DNA of 64,000 nucleotides from MedAcidi-G1 sp002294285 (GCA_963999645.1 CAXEUY010000006.1:1-64000); one strand, 5' to 3'; shown: positions 24,216-33,511, counted from the stretch's first letter. Notes: a model not told the origin generated them from the letters alone. Made by a program: numbers and translations.

Positions 24216-25482
24216 TTTTCACGCCTTGCATATAAGGTAAGAGAGGCTCAGGAATCGAAATACTGCCGTCTTCTTGTCGATAAGTTTCCACAAGAGCTGC
24301 CCATACACGAGGCACCGCTAAACCTGAGCCATTAAGAGTATGCACAACAGATGTTCCTTTTTCTCCTTGAGCTCTGTATCTAACATTTGCCCTGCGCGCC
24401 TGATAGTCACTAAACCAAGAAACTGATGAAACTTCGAGCCATTGATCTGCACCGGGTGCATATACCTCAATATCAAAAGTTCTTGCTGAAGAGTTGCCTA
24501 AATCACCTGTACATAAATCCAAAATTCGATATGTTAAGCCCAAATCAGCAATTGCTGACTCGGCTCTAGAAAGTATGTCATCATGCACCTCCTGTGCTTG
24601 TTCAGGAGTCGCGTAAGCTAACAGCTCAACTTTGTCAAATTCATGAACTCTCAAAAGACCACGTGTATCTCTACCAGCAGAACCTGCTTCGCGTCTAAAA
24701 CATGAAGTATGTGACATTAACTTGATTGGCAAATCAGATTCATCAAGGATTTCATCACGAGCATATGAAGTCAATGGAACTTCAGCAGTAGGTATCGCCC
24801 AAAGATCATCTCGTTCAAGATGATAAGCATCATCTATGAACTTCGGAAGATGCCCCGTAGAAATCATTGTTTCTGTCAAAACAAGAGTAGGAGGTCTTAT
24901 TTCGCGATATTCGTCAGCATTCCTATCTAACCCATACTGAATTAATGCTCTACACAGAGTAGCCCCCAAGCCTGTATACATCGCAAACATAGCTCCCGAG
25001 AGTTTGGTGGCTCTTTCAACATCAAGAATTTTTAAAGCTTCACCTATTTCCCAATGTGGTATGCGTTGGTGCTCTTCCCATAACGTGTCCCCACCTTCAA
25101 CTCTTAGAACTACATTGTCTTCGACGCCTACACCCTCTGGGCAATCCTCGGCTGGTATATTCGGCACTCGAAGTAATAGTTCTCTGATCTCATCGGAAAT
25201 TCGATCGCATTCTTCACTTAATTTCTCTTCTTCTACTCTCATATTGCGACTTGATTCTTGAAGTGGAGTAGCTTCATCTGTTTTTCCTGATTTATGCAAT
25301 TCTCCTACTTGCCTTGAAACTTCCTTGATTTCGTTGCGTAATTCATCCCTTTTTTCAGCACTTTGTCTTTGCTTAAGATCTAGTTCAATTACCAGATCCA
25401 AAACCTCTGTATTTTCCCCGCGTCGTGAAATGCATTTTTTTACCAAATCCAAATCATTACGCAATAAACGAATATCAATCAT
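24205..25482 (-). CDS. serS: Seryl-tRNA synthetase
   Basis: Charges tRNA-Ser with serine. The 425-residue enzyme has the N-terminal coiled-coil arm (about 25-100, rich in Lys/Glu) and class II motifs: motif 2 in SCFRREAGSAGRDTRGLLRVHEFDKVE and motif 3 in HTLNGSGLAVPRVWAALVE. DLGNSSARTFDIEVYAPG is also diagnostic. Length is normal. It is transcribed alone on the minus strand; the 45 bp upstream of the start, before the ctaG stop, shows no T-box-like structure. Confidence 0.98.
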   Translation of the reverse strand: MIDIRLLRNDLDLVKKCISRRGENTEVLDLVIELDLKQRQSAEKRDELRNEIKEVSRQVGELHKSGKTDEATPLQESSRNMRVEEEKLSEECDRISDEIRELLLRVPNIPAEDCPEGVGVEDNVVLRVEGGDTLWEEHQRIPHWEIGEALKILDVERATKLSGAMFAMYTGLGATLCRALIQYGLDRNADEYREIRPPTLVLTETMISTGHLPKFIDDAYHLERDDLWAIPTAEVPLTSYARDEILDESDLPIKLMSHTSCFRREAGSAGRDTRGLLRVHEFDKVELLAYATPEQAQEVHDDILSRAESAIADLGLTYRILDLCTGDLGNSSARTFDIEVYAPGADQWLEVSSVSWFSDYQARRANVRYRAQGEKGTSVVHTLNGSGLAVPRVWAALVETYRQEDGSISIPEPLLPYMQGVKTIN

Positions 25483-25527
25483 TGAAACGAACTTACCCTT
25501 TAAAAGACTCGGTCCTTAAACTTTTTT

Positions 25528-26358
25528 TCAATTTCTAGTCGAAATTGTCTTCATATTCTGATTTCTAGTGTGCTCACGGGCAAAGATATAGAACTTAAAT
25601 ACAATTATTCCCCAAAGATAAAACCCGCCAAGCAATTTCATAATCAGACCGGCTGCTTGTTGATCTGATTGAACACTTATTCCCCACATTTGATAACCAT
25701 CGTCATAGTGGTTGTAAACAGTTCCTTCTGCAAAAGTTAACCATGCCGCTGGAACCGTAGGAATAATTGACATCAAAAACAAATAAAACATTTGACCAGG
25801 AAGAGATAAGCGAAGTTCTGGTATTGGTGAAACCACCGGAAGCCACATGAGCAACGCTGTTATGAACAACAAAACATGAATTGTGTAGTGAAAAATTCCT
25901 GAGTCAGCAGAAAACTGAACAAACCCACTCCAATGAGTTAACGCAACTAAAGCGTTAAAAATTACTCCAGCCACTACCGGATGAGAAAGTTTTCTAATTA
26001 TTTGTGACGAGAAAGTATCACTAACAACAAGAAGATTAGCCAACCACATAGGTATAGAAAGCAAAAATAAAGGTGGGATGATAAAAGTGATCAGAAGATG
26101 CTGAAGCATGTGCGCCGAATATAAATGATCTTCGGCAATATCGTGTAAAGGCCAGTCGGCTGAAACAAAAAGCAAAACGGTAGCAACAATAAATGTAATC
26201 TTTTGTCTTTTCGAAACTACTTTTTGACCAGGATCTACGACTTTAGGACCTATAACTTTTACAGCCCAAAACCCAAGTAAAGATACCGCAATTACTAACA
26301 CCCAGACTTCTGGATGCGCCTTCCAAACCCAAGGATTTATTGAATTTATTTGAAACAC
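25528..26358 (-). CDS. ctaG: Cytochrome c oxidase assembly factor CtaG
   Basis: A 276-residue polytopic protein of the caa3-oxidase CtaG family, which takes part in copper delivery to the oxidase. Conserved histidines are at ADWPLHDIAEDHLYSAHMLQHLLI (about 67-90), with further family blocks at WLPVVSPIPELRL and YQMWGISVQSDQQAAGLIMKL. Seven hydrophobic segments are visible. The start is GTG at 26358. It is the last gene of the oxidase operon, 60 bp after ctaF, and ends upstream of serS. Confidence 0.93.
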   Translation of the reverse strand: MFQINSINPWVWKAHPEVWVLVIAVSLLGFWAVKVIGPKVVDPGQKVVSKRQKITFIVATVLLFVSADWPLHDIAEDHLYSAHMLQHLLITFIIPPLFLLSIPMWLANLLVVSDTFSSQIIRKLSHPVVAGVIFNALVALTHWSGFVQFSADSGIFHYTIHVLLFITALLMWLPVVSPIPELRLSLPGQMFYLFLMSIIPTVPAAWLTFAEGTVYNHYDDGYQMWGISVQSDQQAAGLIMKLLGGFYLWGIIVFKFYIFAREHTRNQNMKTISTRN

Positions 26359-26418
26359 CTTAAAACTCGTTTTAAAACTAGAGACTTAGACACTTAATGA
26401 TCAAATGCTGAAAGTATT

Positions 26419-26757
26419 TCAACCTTTATTCCAAAACTCAAACATGGTCAGGGCTATAACATAAACAAAAGTAGCCAAAACCAATCCACCAACGAAAAAT
26501 TTTGTAAACACCTGACTATCGAATCGCAAATGCATAAACCATGCAGCCACATAAAAGAACTTAATTACCATCATCACCATAAGTAGTGGTATCAAAATTT
26601 CACCGGGCATGTCTTCAAAGAAGTAAGTAGCTACCTCTAAAGCTGTAATCACTCCTAAAATGATTGCTATTTGAATATATTTGCTGTCCGAAGGGTGATC
26701 GTGTTCATCTTCGGCGTCACTCGGGGATTCAATATCTTTATTTTCGGTGTTACTCAT
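26419..26757 (-). CDS. ctaF: Cytochrome c oxidase subunit IV (CtaF/CoxD-like)
   Basis: A 112-residue membrane protein with an acidic, hydrophilic N-terminus (about 1-25) and three hydrophobic segments: IQIAIILGVITALEVATYF, LIPLLMVMMVIKFFYVAAWFMHL and FFVGGLVLATFVYVIAL. The KFFYVAAWFMHLRFD block is typical of the prokaryotic subunit IV (COX4_pro) family. It is the small structural subunit of the caa3 oxidase. It follows ctaE by 16 bp. Confidence 0.9.
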   Translation of the reverse strand: MSNTENKDIESPSDAEDEHDHPSDSKYIQIAIILGVITALEVATYFFEDMPGEILIPLLMVMMVIKFFYVAAWFMHLRFDSQVFTKFFVGGLVLATFVYVIALTMFEFWNKG

Positions 26758-26773
26758 GCGCTAAAACCTAATT

Positions 26774-27364
26774 TCAACTCGTCGGTGAAGGAACTAAATA
26801 GATTACTGTGAAAATAAAGATCCATACTACATCCACAAAATGCCAATATAAGCCAACTATTTCTACTGTTTCTGCTGATTCGCGTCTTAAATTACCTCGC
26901 ATTGAAGAAACATAAAGTGACATCAACATCACGATTCCTATACTCACATGGACTCCGTGAAAGCCTGTAAGAGTAAAGAAAGCCGATGAAAATGGACTTG
27001 TCGTATAACCAAGTCCTTCTCTCAAAAATGTAGTGAACTCATAAACTTGCCCGCCTATAAATAGAGCACCTAGTAAAGCTGTTGTGAGTAACCAAAGTCG
27101 ATTATTTCTATAGTCTCCTCTTTGTAAAGCTGACAAAGACAAAACCATGGTTAAAGAACTCATTAATAGGACGAAAGAGCTGACTGAAGTAAAAGGAATA
27201 TCAAAAATGTCACCTGGAGCCGGACCATCTGCAAAACGACTTCTATAGATCAGATAAGTCGATATCAAACCTCCAAAAAGTAGACACTCAGACCCTAAAA
27301 AAACCCACATCAATAGTTTGTTGTTTGAAAGCCCGGTTCCAACAGAGTGTTCATTGTCAGTCAA
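26774..27364 (-). CDS. ctaE: Cytochrome c oxidase subunit III
   Basis: A 196-residue subunit III with five helices, the short bacterial form. Conserved features are LLMWVFLGSECLLFGG near the start and TGFHGVHVSIGIVMLM with EIVGLYWHFVDVVWIFIF near the end, where the Glu and the WHFVDVVW are invariant. The frame opens at GTG 27385, but AGGAGG sits 6 nt before a TTG at 27364 (reading LTDNEHSVG), which overlaps the last codons of ctaD; I choose that start. It lies in the oxidase operon between ctaD and ctaF. Confidence 0.92.
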   Translation of the reverse strand: MTDNEHSVGTGLSNNKLLMWVFLGSECLLFGGLISTYLIYRSRFADGPAPGDIFDIPFTSVSSFVLLMSSLTMVLSLSALQRGDYRNNRLWLLTTALLGALFIGGQVYEFTTFLREGLGYTTSPFSSAFFTLTGFHGVHVSIGIVMLMSLYVSSMRGNLRRESAETVEIVGLYWHFVDVVWIFIFTVIYLVPSPTS

Positions 27365-29327
27365 CTGAAACCTCCTCTGTCTCACTATCTGAGTTCATAT
27401 CGTGCTGTTCTTCCCCGTGGTCTGCATCAGGATCATCCGGGGGTTCAAAAGCCCATGCATAAATCGACATCAAAATCATAATTCCGCCGGGTACACAAAA
27501 CCAAAGGTTATATATAAGCCCATATCCGATAAATGGAAAACCTAAAGCTAGAATCAGTGGCCAATAAGAAGGTGATGGGAGATGAACATTTTCTGCTGAA
27601 CCGTCTTGACATACTTCTTCGGCAGAAGCGATTCTAATTACTTTTCCATTCTCATCTTTTCCATATTTTCTATGCCAGAAATCATCAAGTTCTTCTACTA
27701 CTGGGACCTCATCAAAATTATGAACCGGTGTCGGATTCGGAGTTATCCATTCAAGACTTCGAGCGTCCCATGGATCTGGACCAACAGGTGGTTGCCCTTT
27801 GGCTTTTTTAGCTGAGGCATAAATATTTATGAGGAATAATAAAACTCCTATTCCTATAACAAAAGAACCAATTGTCTCTACCAGATTCCAGAATTCGAAT
27901 CCAAAACCTGGGCTGTAACTATGAATTCGTCTAGACATGCCTTGAAGACCCAAAATATGCATAGGGCCGAAAGTTAAATTAAATCCAATTATCATGAGCC
28001 AGAAATTCAATTTTCCTAACTTTTCGCCGAGCATGTAACCAAATACTTTCGGCCACCAAAAATAAAAACCAGCAAAAATTCCTAACAGCGCTCCACCAAA
28101 AATTACATAATGGAAATGAGCGACGATGTAATAAGTGTCGGTTTGTTGAGTATCAGCTGGTGCTACCGAGTGGGTAACTCCCGAAAGGCCACCAATCGTG
28201 AACATAGAAACCACTCCGGCGGCGAACAACATCGGGGTGTTGAACAATAATTTGCCTCCCCACATAGTTGCCATCCAGTTTAAAATTTTCACGCCTGTCG
28301 GAACAGCAATAAACATTGTCGAAAGAGAAAAGGCAGCAACTGAAATTGGACCTATACCAGAGACAAACATGTGGTGTGCCCAAACTCCCCAACCCATGAA
28401 ACCGATTGCAATTCCTGAAAAAACCATAAATGGATAACCAAAAATAGGTTTCCGAGAAAAAGTTGGAATTACTTCTGAAATGATTCCAAATGATGGAAGT
28501 ATCAGAATATATACCTCTGGATGACCAAATATCCAGAAGAGATGTTGCCAGAGTAAAGGATCAGCTCCCATTTCCGGATTGAAAAAATGCGATCCAAAAT
28601 TTCTATCAAACATTAATAAAAAGAGCGCAACGGTTATAACAGGCACCGCAAAAGCTAGAAGAAATTGGACAACCAGTATCATCCAAGTGAAAACAGGCAT
28701 TTTGAACAATGTCATACCTGGTGCTCTCATATTAAGAACAGTTACTATCAGATTCATTGCAGATATTAATGAGGCAATTCCAGTTATCTGAAGCCCTATT
28801 GCATAAAAATCCATGCCATTGCCTGGAGAAAAAACAATTCCCGTATTCGGTGCATAACCGAACCAACCACCATCAGGAGCATCTCCAAAAATCCAGGCAG
28901 TGTTTAGGAAAAGACCCCCAGCGAGAAAAATCCAAAATGATAAGGCATTCAGTCTTGGGAAAGCAACATCTCTTGCACCAATCTGAAGTGGCAACAAATA
29001 GTTCGCAAATGCTGCAGCTAGAGGCATAATCACCAAAAACACCATTGTGACACCATGCATGGTGAACATTTGGTTATACATATCAGCACCCAAAACTGTT
29101 CCATCAGGTGTAGCTAGTTGGAGTCGAATTAACAGAGCTTCAATACCTCCAATTAAGAAAAAGAATAAAGCTGCTGCACCGTAAAGAATTCCGATTTTTT
29201 TGTGATCTACAGTGGTTACCCAATCCCTCCAGCCATTACCCCCTTTAGGCCTTGTATAAACCCCCAGAGGTTGGTGTGTGCCGTCTTCAGTCACTTCTTC
29301 CACTTCCGGCTCTAATGTTTGTGTCAT
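27357..29327 (-). CDS. ctaD: Cytochrome c oxidase subunit I with C-terminal membrane extension
   Basis: The catalytic subunit of the aa3/caa3 oxidase, 656 residues. All metal ligands are present: low-spin haem a His91 (MHGVTM) and His406, high-spin haem a3 His404 (AHFHY), and CuB His269 with the cross-linked Tyr273 (GHPEVY), His318 and His319 (WAHHMF). Usual actinobacterial CtaD is about 550-580 residues; here about 100 more residues include two extra hydrophobic helices (PSYWPLILALGFPFIGYGLIY, GGIMILMSIYAWAFE) and an acidic tail. Start is ATG at 29327 overlapping the ctaC stop (TAATG), with GGAGG upstream. Confidence 0.96.
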   Translation of the reverse strand: MTQTLEPEVEEVTEDGTHQPLGVYTRPKGGNGWRDWVTTVDHKKIGILYGAAALFFFLIGGIEALLIRLQLATPDGTVLGADMYNQMFTMHGVTMVFLVIMPLAAAFANYLLPLQIGARDVAFPRLNALSFWIFLAGGLFLNTAWIFGDAPDGGWFGYAPNTGIVFSPGNGMDFYAIGLQITGIASLISAMNLIVTVLNMRAPGMTLFKMPVFTWMILVVQFLLAFAVPVITVALFLLMFDRNFGSHFFNPEMGADPLLWQHLFWIFGHPEVYILILPSFGIISEVIPTFSRKPIFGYPFMVFSGIAIGFMGWGVWAHHMFVSGIGPISVAAFSLSTMFIAVPTGVKILNWMATMWGGKLLFNTPMLFAAGVVSMFTIGGLSGVTHSVAPADTQQTDTYYIVAHFHYVIFGGALLGIFAGFYFWWPKVFGYMLGEKLGKLNFWLMIIGFNLTFGPMHILGLQGMSRRIHSYSPGFGFEFWNLVETIGSFVIGIGVLLFLINIYASAKKAKGQPPVGPDPWDARSLEWITPNPTPVHNFDEVPVVEELDDFWHRKYGKDENGKVIRIASAEEVCQDGSAENVHLPSPSYWPLILALGFPFIGYGLIYNLWFCVPGGIMILMSIYAWAFEPPDDPDADHGEEQHDMNSDSETEEVSVD

Positions 29328-30517
29328 TACTCGACCTCCGTAGCAGAAATTATTTCAATTTTTGGTTTTTCACCTAAAGTTTCAAGATAAGCGATCAGGT
29401 CGTCTATCTGGCTTTCATCAAGACCCATATTTGGCATTCCTCTTCTACCTTCTGCATAAGCAGGTTTCTCATCAGGAGCATTTCTTAACCATGCTTCGAG
29501 TTGTGTACGGTTTAGGCTTCCATTGGGTTCATACATGTTAAATATTCCACCTGCGAAAGTCGTTCGACTCATTAAGTGGGTTAAGTTGGGAGCTGCATTG
29601 GAAACTAAATCGGCTCCTTTTGAAGTTTGATCATTGACTCCGTTTATCACATGACAGCGTGCGCATAAAGATTCAAAAATTTCTAATCCTCGTTTTTCAG
29701 TTTCAGTTTTAGGTTCATTAGCTGATTCACTCTGTTGATTAACCCATTCTTGGAACTCATCCGGCTCCATAGCAACTACCTGCATCCGCATTCTGGCATG
29801 AGACAAACCACAGAACTCGGTACATTGACCAAAATAAACACCAGGTTCATCCGCTTCAATTTTCCATGGACTTACTCTTCCGGGCACTGCATCTCGTTTA
29901 CCGTTTAAGGCCGGTATCCAATGACTATGGATTACGTCCCGACTTGTAATTTTAAGTTCAATTTCTTCACCTGTTGGTATAACCATTTGAGTAGATGTAA
30001 CGATGTCAGCTGGAGGCAAATTTCTCGCATCCGAAAGATCTACTCCTTCCAAACCATCCAGATAGTACCTATACTCCCACCACCACTGTTGTCCTACAAC
30101 TACCACCTCAGGTTCCCAAGAAACTGACTGACCATCGACTGACAAAGCCATCACATTGTTGTCACTATCATTTATTTCCGAAAGTGTTATAAGAGTAAAA
30201 ACGGCTACTCCTGCAAGAATCAGAGTTGGTATAAGAGTCCAAAGAATTTCAAGATTGAAATTTCCATGCACTTGTTCAGGGAACTCATCATCTGAATGAT
30301 CATCTCTAAAACGAATCCACAATAAAGCAGTACCACCGAAAATAATAATAAATACAATTCCTGCAATTAGAAAAACAGGATCTGAAAGAGCATCTATTGA
30401 CCGTGAGGTGGGTCCTTTTGGTTTTAATGTGTCAAGTTCAGCACCCGAAGAACAAGAAGATACGAAAACAAGAACGCTAAGCAAGAAAACCGGAAATTTA
30501 AAATATTTCTGCATCAT
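29327..30517 (-). CDS. ctaC: Cytochrome c oxidase subunit II fused to cytochrome c (caa3 type)
   Basis: A 396-residue lipoprotein (lipobox VSSC, Cys22) with two transmembrane helices (about 47-67 and 88-112). The CuA site (HSHWIPALNGKRDAVPG, then QCTEFCGLSHARM) is intact. A C-terminal cytochrome c domain (about 275-385) has the haem motif CARCH and a Met-bearing MPNMGL, which makes this a caa3-type oxidase that carries its own electron-donor domain. It overlaps ctaD by one base. Haem attachment needs thiol reduction, which the thioredoxin/CcdA pair at 20.6-22.2 kb could supply (inference). Confidence 0.96.
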   Translation of the reverse strand: MMQKYFKFPVFLLSVLVFVSSCSSGAELDTLKPKGPTSRSIDALSDPVFLIAGIVFIIIFGGTALLWIRFRDDHSDDEFPEQVHGNFNLEILWTLIPTLILAGVAVFTLITLSEINDSDNNVMALSVDGQSVSWEPEVVVVGQQWWWEYRYYLDGLEGVDLSDARNLPPADIVTSTQMVIPTGEEIELKITSRDVIHSHWIPALNGKRDAVPGRVSPWKIEADEPGVYFGQCTEFCGLSHARMRMQVVAMEPDEFQEWVNQQSESANEPKTETEKRGLEIFESLCARCHVINGVNDQTSKGADLVSNAAPNLTHLMSRTTFAGGIFNMYEPNGSLNRTQLEAWLRNAPDEKPAYAEGRRGMPNMGLDESQIDDLIAYLETLGEKPKIEIISATEVE

Positions 30518-30522
30518 GGTTT

Positions 30523-31314
30523 CTACTCTTTTTCGTCCATATGACTTTTATCATCATGGTGATGTGGCCCTTTGTGATGAAATTCACGTTCTCCTATCGC
30601 AGTTGAGACTACTCCCGCTATCAAGATTCCCGCGATCCCAACAAAAAGAATACTTTGTATCAAACCTCTTGAGATAGAAGGCCTTTTACTTAAATAAAAA
30701 GCTGTGCCAAAAATAATCACACCTACTATGGTGGCCACCCAAACTGCACCTGAGACAGAAGATGCAAGAAGTATCCTAGAAACGGCCAGGACAATTACAC
30801 CTATTCCTAAAGCTCCGATAAGAGGTATTTCAATCGGTCTCATGAGTCTTTCGCGAAGTTCACTATTCAATTCCGGATCTGAAGAAGCTTTCTCTGACCA
30901 GTTAGTCATCGTCCACTCAAAACCGATTGCAACAATTATTATTATTCCCACGACAAAAACTGCAGGATGCACTACTAGACCAACTACTAAAATGCTTACT
31001 CCAAGAGCAGAAAACACTGGCCACCAAGAATTTCCTATTTCAGACTGTGCTTCAGGAACTTCATCTACCCCAAGCAATTCAATTGCTGCTTCAGGTTCAC
31101 TATCACGAAAAGCCTGACTAACAATTGCCATTACAGCCATAGAAGCGGCTCCAAGCATTAGCAAGGTGTAAACCACGTGGTTCCCAACCCCACCTTTCCA
31201 ACCTAAAGAAATTGGACCTGTTTCTGTTCCACCAGTTGTATAGCCAGCAAAAACTGCCGCTGCGACCATCAATACACAGAGACCAAACCATAATTTGAAT
31301 CCAGTCGTGAGCAT
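30523..31314 (-). CDS. Polytopic membrane protein with His-rich tail, in the oxidase operon
   Basis: A 263-residue protein of unknown family with about six hydrophobic segments (for example LWFGLCVLMVAAAVFAGY, HVVYTLLMLGAASMAVMAIV, FSALGVSILVVGLVVHPAVFVVGIII). A cytoplasmic-looking acidic loop sits near residues 70-92. The C-terminus ends with a His-rich cluster (REFHHKGPHHHDDKSH) that looks metal-binding. It lies between the second subunit III gene (15-bp gap) and ctaC (5-bp gap), so it belongs to the oxidase operon. An assembly or copper-handling role is a guess. Confidence 0.75.
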   Translation of the reverse strand: MLTTGFKLWFGLCVLMVAAAVFAGYTTGGTETGPISLGWKGGVGNHVVYTLLMLGAASMAVMAIVSQAFRDSEPEAAIELLGVDEVPEAQSEIGNSWWPVFSALGVSILVVGLVVHPAVFVVGIIIIVAIGFEWTMTNWSEKASSDPELNSELRERLMRPIEIPLIGALGIGVIVLAVSRILLASSVSGAVWVATIVGVIIFGTAFYLSKRPSISRGLIQSILFVGIAGILIAGVVSTAIGEREFHHKGPHHHDDKSHMDEKE

Positions 31315-31329
31315 TAGTTAATCACATCC

Positions 31330-31911
31330 CTACTTGGCTATATATATGCCGATCCAAATGATCGAATAGACAGCAACACTTGCATACCAATAAAAAGATA
31401 AAGCTGAAACGAGATCTTGGTGTCGTTCCGTATCCTGACCACCAAAAGCTCTTACAAGAACTAATAAACCCCAGATAACTCCAACAGCTACCATAGTCAT
31501 ATGGGCACCAACGATGGTAAACAACAAAGTGACCGCTTTGCTGTGGTCAATGGGCAATCCAATGTCGTTTAGGTAAAAAACAGTCTGATTAATCATCGCC
31601 ACTCCAAGAAGTGCTGTTAACCCAAGAGCCAAATATGTATGAATTCGGTCATTAGTTGAAACTGAACGCACAGCCCATGCCATTGTTACAACAGATAATG
31701 ACATGGTGGCCATATTCATGCCCCCTGGCACAAGCTGAATAGCTCCTTCAGGAAACCATTCATTTCCCCAAGCAATGGCATCTGCACGCATCGAAAAATA
31801 AATGGCCAATAATCCCGCGAAAAACATTACTGAAGCAATGCTTCCTAAAACGGCTCCGGTAATAAGAGTTCTAGGCCTAGAAGGAGATGGTGGCAAAATA
31901 GTTTCAGACAT
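31330..31911 (-). CDS. Second haem-copper oxidase subunit III-like protein
   Basis: A 193-residue membrane protein with five hydrophobic segments in the subunit III pattern (RTLITGAVLGSIASVMFFAGLLAIYFSMR at the N-terminus; HSKAVTLLFTIVGAHMTMVAVGVIWG; ALSFYWYASVAVYSIIWIGIYI at the end). It is clearly diverged from CtaE: the final conserved EIVGLYWHFVDVVW becomes LVSALSFYWYASVAVYSIIW, so the key Glu and Asp are lost. AGGAGA lies 5 nt before the ATG at 31911. It overlaps the degenerate subunit I gene by 8 bp; the two form a paralogous I/III pair. Confidence 0.85.
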   Translation of the reverse strand: MSETILPPSPSRPRTLITGAVLGSIASVMFFAGLLAIYFSMRADAIAWGNEWFPEGAIQLVPGGMNMATMSLSVVTMAWAVRSVSTNDRIHTYLALGLTALLGVAMINQTVFYLNDIGLPIDHSKAVTLLFTIVGAHMTMVAVGVIWGLLVLVRAFGGQDTERHQDLVSALSFYWYASVAVYSIIWIGIYIAK

Positions 31912-33511
31912 CACTATCTCCTACTTGTTCTTTCACATCCAATAGAGGCCTTTCTGAAAAAACTGCAATTGGTCCTTCAGCCCATTCAAGAGTATGACCG
32001 TCCCATGGGTTTGCTTCCGATTCAACGCCCTTTCTAACTCTTAAAACCTCGACAACTAGAAAAAGTGCAGAACCTGCAAAAAACAGCAACGATCCGATAA
32101 ATGAGAAAAAGATAAGGACCTTAACCGTGGACTCTGATGAAACTTTCTCCAAGAAATTAATTCTTGTGAAATCATCTAATCCTAAAAATCCATTAATTGT
32201 TTCAGTCAGTCCACTTATCAAAACTCCTGCTGTTATCAGCAGTCCGGAAATCAGACCAAAGCCCTGCTTCGCGCTCTTTCCTATAGTTCGTTCGCCCCAC
32301 CAAAGCATTGCTGCAATAACGGCAACTATGCCAGCTCCAATAGTCAATTTCATCTGCGCACTTGTAGCCGCTGTATCAACAAGTTCAAAAGGTTCTATTG
32401 CCCTCAAAGCTCCTACGACCGTACCTGAAACTAAAAGAAGTAAAGACAGGAGGGACAGCACTAAGGGTGCTGGTGGATGTCGAGTGAGGTTTTTCGAACC
32501 CATGCGCAAAGTTTCTAAAACTCCTGCCAAAATTAGAACTGAAAGTGGAACTGCTAAAAAAGCTGTAACTACATACAAAGCTTCTTCTCGAACTGGAGTT
32601 CCAGGTGTATCAAAAAACGGTTGCGCATACGCTCCAAAACCAATAATCCCAAAAAGGCTTGACAAAATTAACACTAAATCATGATTTTTTTGGCGCGTCT
32701 TTGTTGCAACTGGAATGATGTCATAAGCAATACCTACCAAAGGCAGAACAAATGCATATATTTGCGGATGACTAAAGGCCCATGAAATTTGTTCCCAAAT
32801 CAAATCTTCCGATCCGAAGTAAATTGCTGGGCGGCCTCTCAAATCAACATATGTCAATACAGCATTAGCGGCCAGCACCGGCAGTGTAAGAATCCAAAGA
32901 GTTCCTGAAACCATCATGGTCCAACTAAATAATGGGATCCTACGCAAATTCATTCCCATGCATCTACCTGAAATAACTGTTGTCAATAAACAAATTACCG
33001 AAATACAGATACCGGCAATTACAAGCAGAATTCCTACGAGTGTAAGTGCTACCGCCTCTTTCTGGCTTCCTGATTCGGGAGCACCAAAACCTCCATCAGC
33101 CAAAAACCCAAAAACTGTGATACATGCTCCTAAAAACCACATCCAAAAACCAAAAGCTGCTGCCCTTGGAAAAATAATCGTATTAGCACCTATCTGAAGT
33201 GGTAATACGCAAGTAGCTAAACCAATGATCATTGGAATTAACGTCAACAGAACCAAAACAGTGCGATTCAATGACCAGAATTGAAAAAAACTGTCAATAT
33301 TAGAAAAAATTAGATAACTGTCAGCGTCAAATCTGACAATGTCAAGTAAAAAGCCAAGCAAAGAGGAAACAACCAAAAAGAACAGACCTGTATTAATCCA
33401 TAATTTTCCGATTGATAGATTATTAGTACTAGTAACTAAGCGTTCAATAAACGTCTGCTTCTGCTGCACACTAACTTCTACAGAATCTGGGGCGATGTCA
33501 GTAGTAGTCAT
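31904..33511 (-). CDS. Degenerate cytochrome oxidase subunit I paralogue lacking haem and most CuB ligands
   Basis: A 535-residue, 12-helix-class protein that aligns with CtaD (LPLQIGAN...IIFPRAAAFGFWMW; SHPQIYAFVLP). Position by position the ligands are lost: the helix II haem His is Asn82 (MHGVTM becomes LNRTVL), the CuB pair HH is Gln297-Pro298 (WAHHMF becomes YAQPFF), and the AHFHY haem ligands are Gln386 and Lys388 (AQMKL). Only His248 and Tyr252 of the HPxxY motif remain. It cannot be a normal oxidase, yet the frame is intact. It starts the operon ahead of the second subunit III, the His-tailed protein and ctaCDEFG. The ATG at 33511 has a GG-rich upstream sequence. Confidence 0.88.
   Translation of the reverse strand: MTTTDIAPDSVEVSVQQKQTFIERLVTSTNNLSIGKLWINTGLFFLVVSSLLGFLLDIVRFDADSYLIFSNIDSFFQFWSLNRTVLVLLTLIPMIIGLATCVLPLQIGANTIIFPRAAAFGFWMWFLGACITVFGFLADGGFGAPESGSQKEAVALTLVGILLVIAGICISVICLLTTVISGRCMGMNLRRIPLFSWTMMVSGTLWILTLPVLAANAVLTYVDLRGRPAIYFGSEDLIWEQISWAFSHPQIYAFVLPLVGIAYDIIPVATKTRQKNHDLVLILSSLFGIIGFGAYAQPFFDTPGTPVREEALYVVTAFLAVPLSVLILAGVLETLRMGSKNLTRHPPAPLVLSLLSLLLLVSGTVVGALRAIEPFELVDTAATSAQMKLTIGAGIVAVIAAMLWWGERTIGKSAKQGFGLISGLLITAGVLISGLTETINGFLGLDDFTRINFLEKVSSESTVKVLIFFSFIGSLLFFAGSALFLVVEVLRVRKGVESEANPWDGHTLEWAEGPIAVFSERPLLDVKEQVGDSDV

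Noticed and set aside
27357..27385. Frameshift between ctaD and ctaE because of their overlap
   Set aside because: Both ends are consistent with normal family termini, and AGGAGG before the TTG at 27364 explains the ctaE start within the ctaD end.
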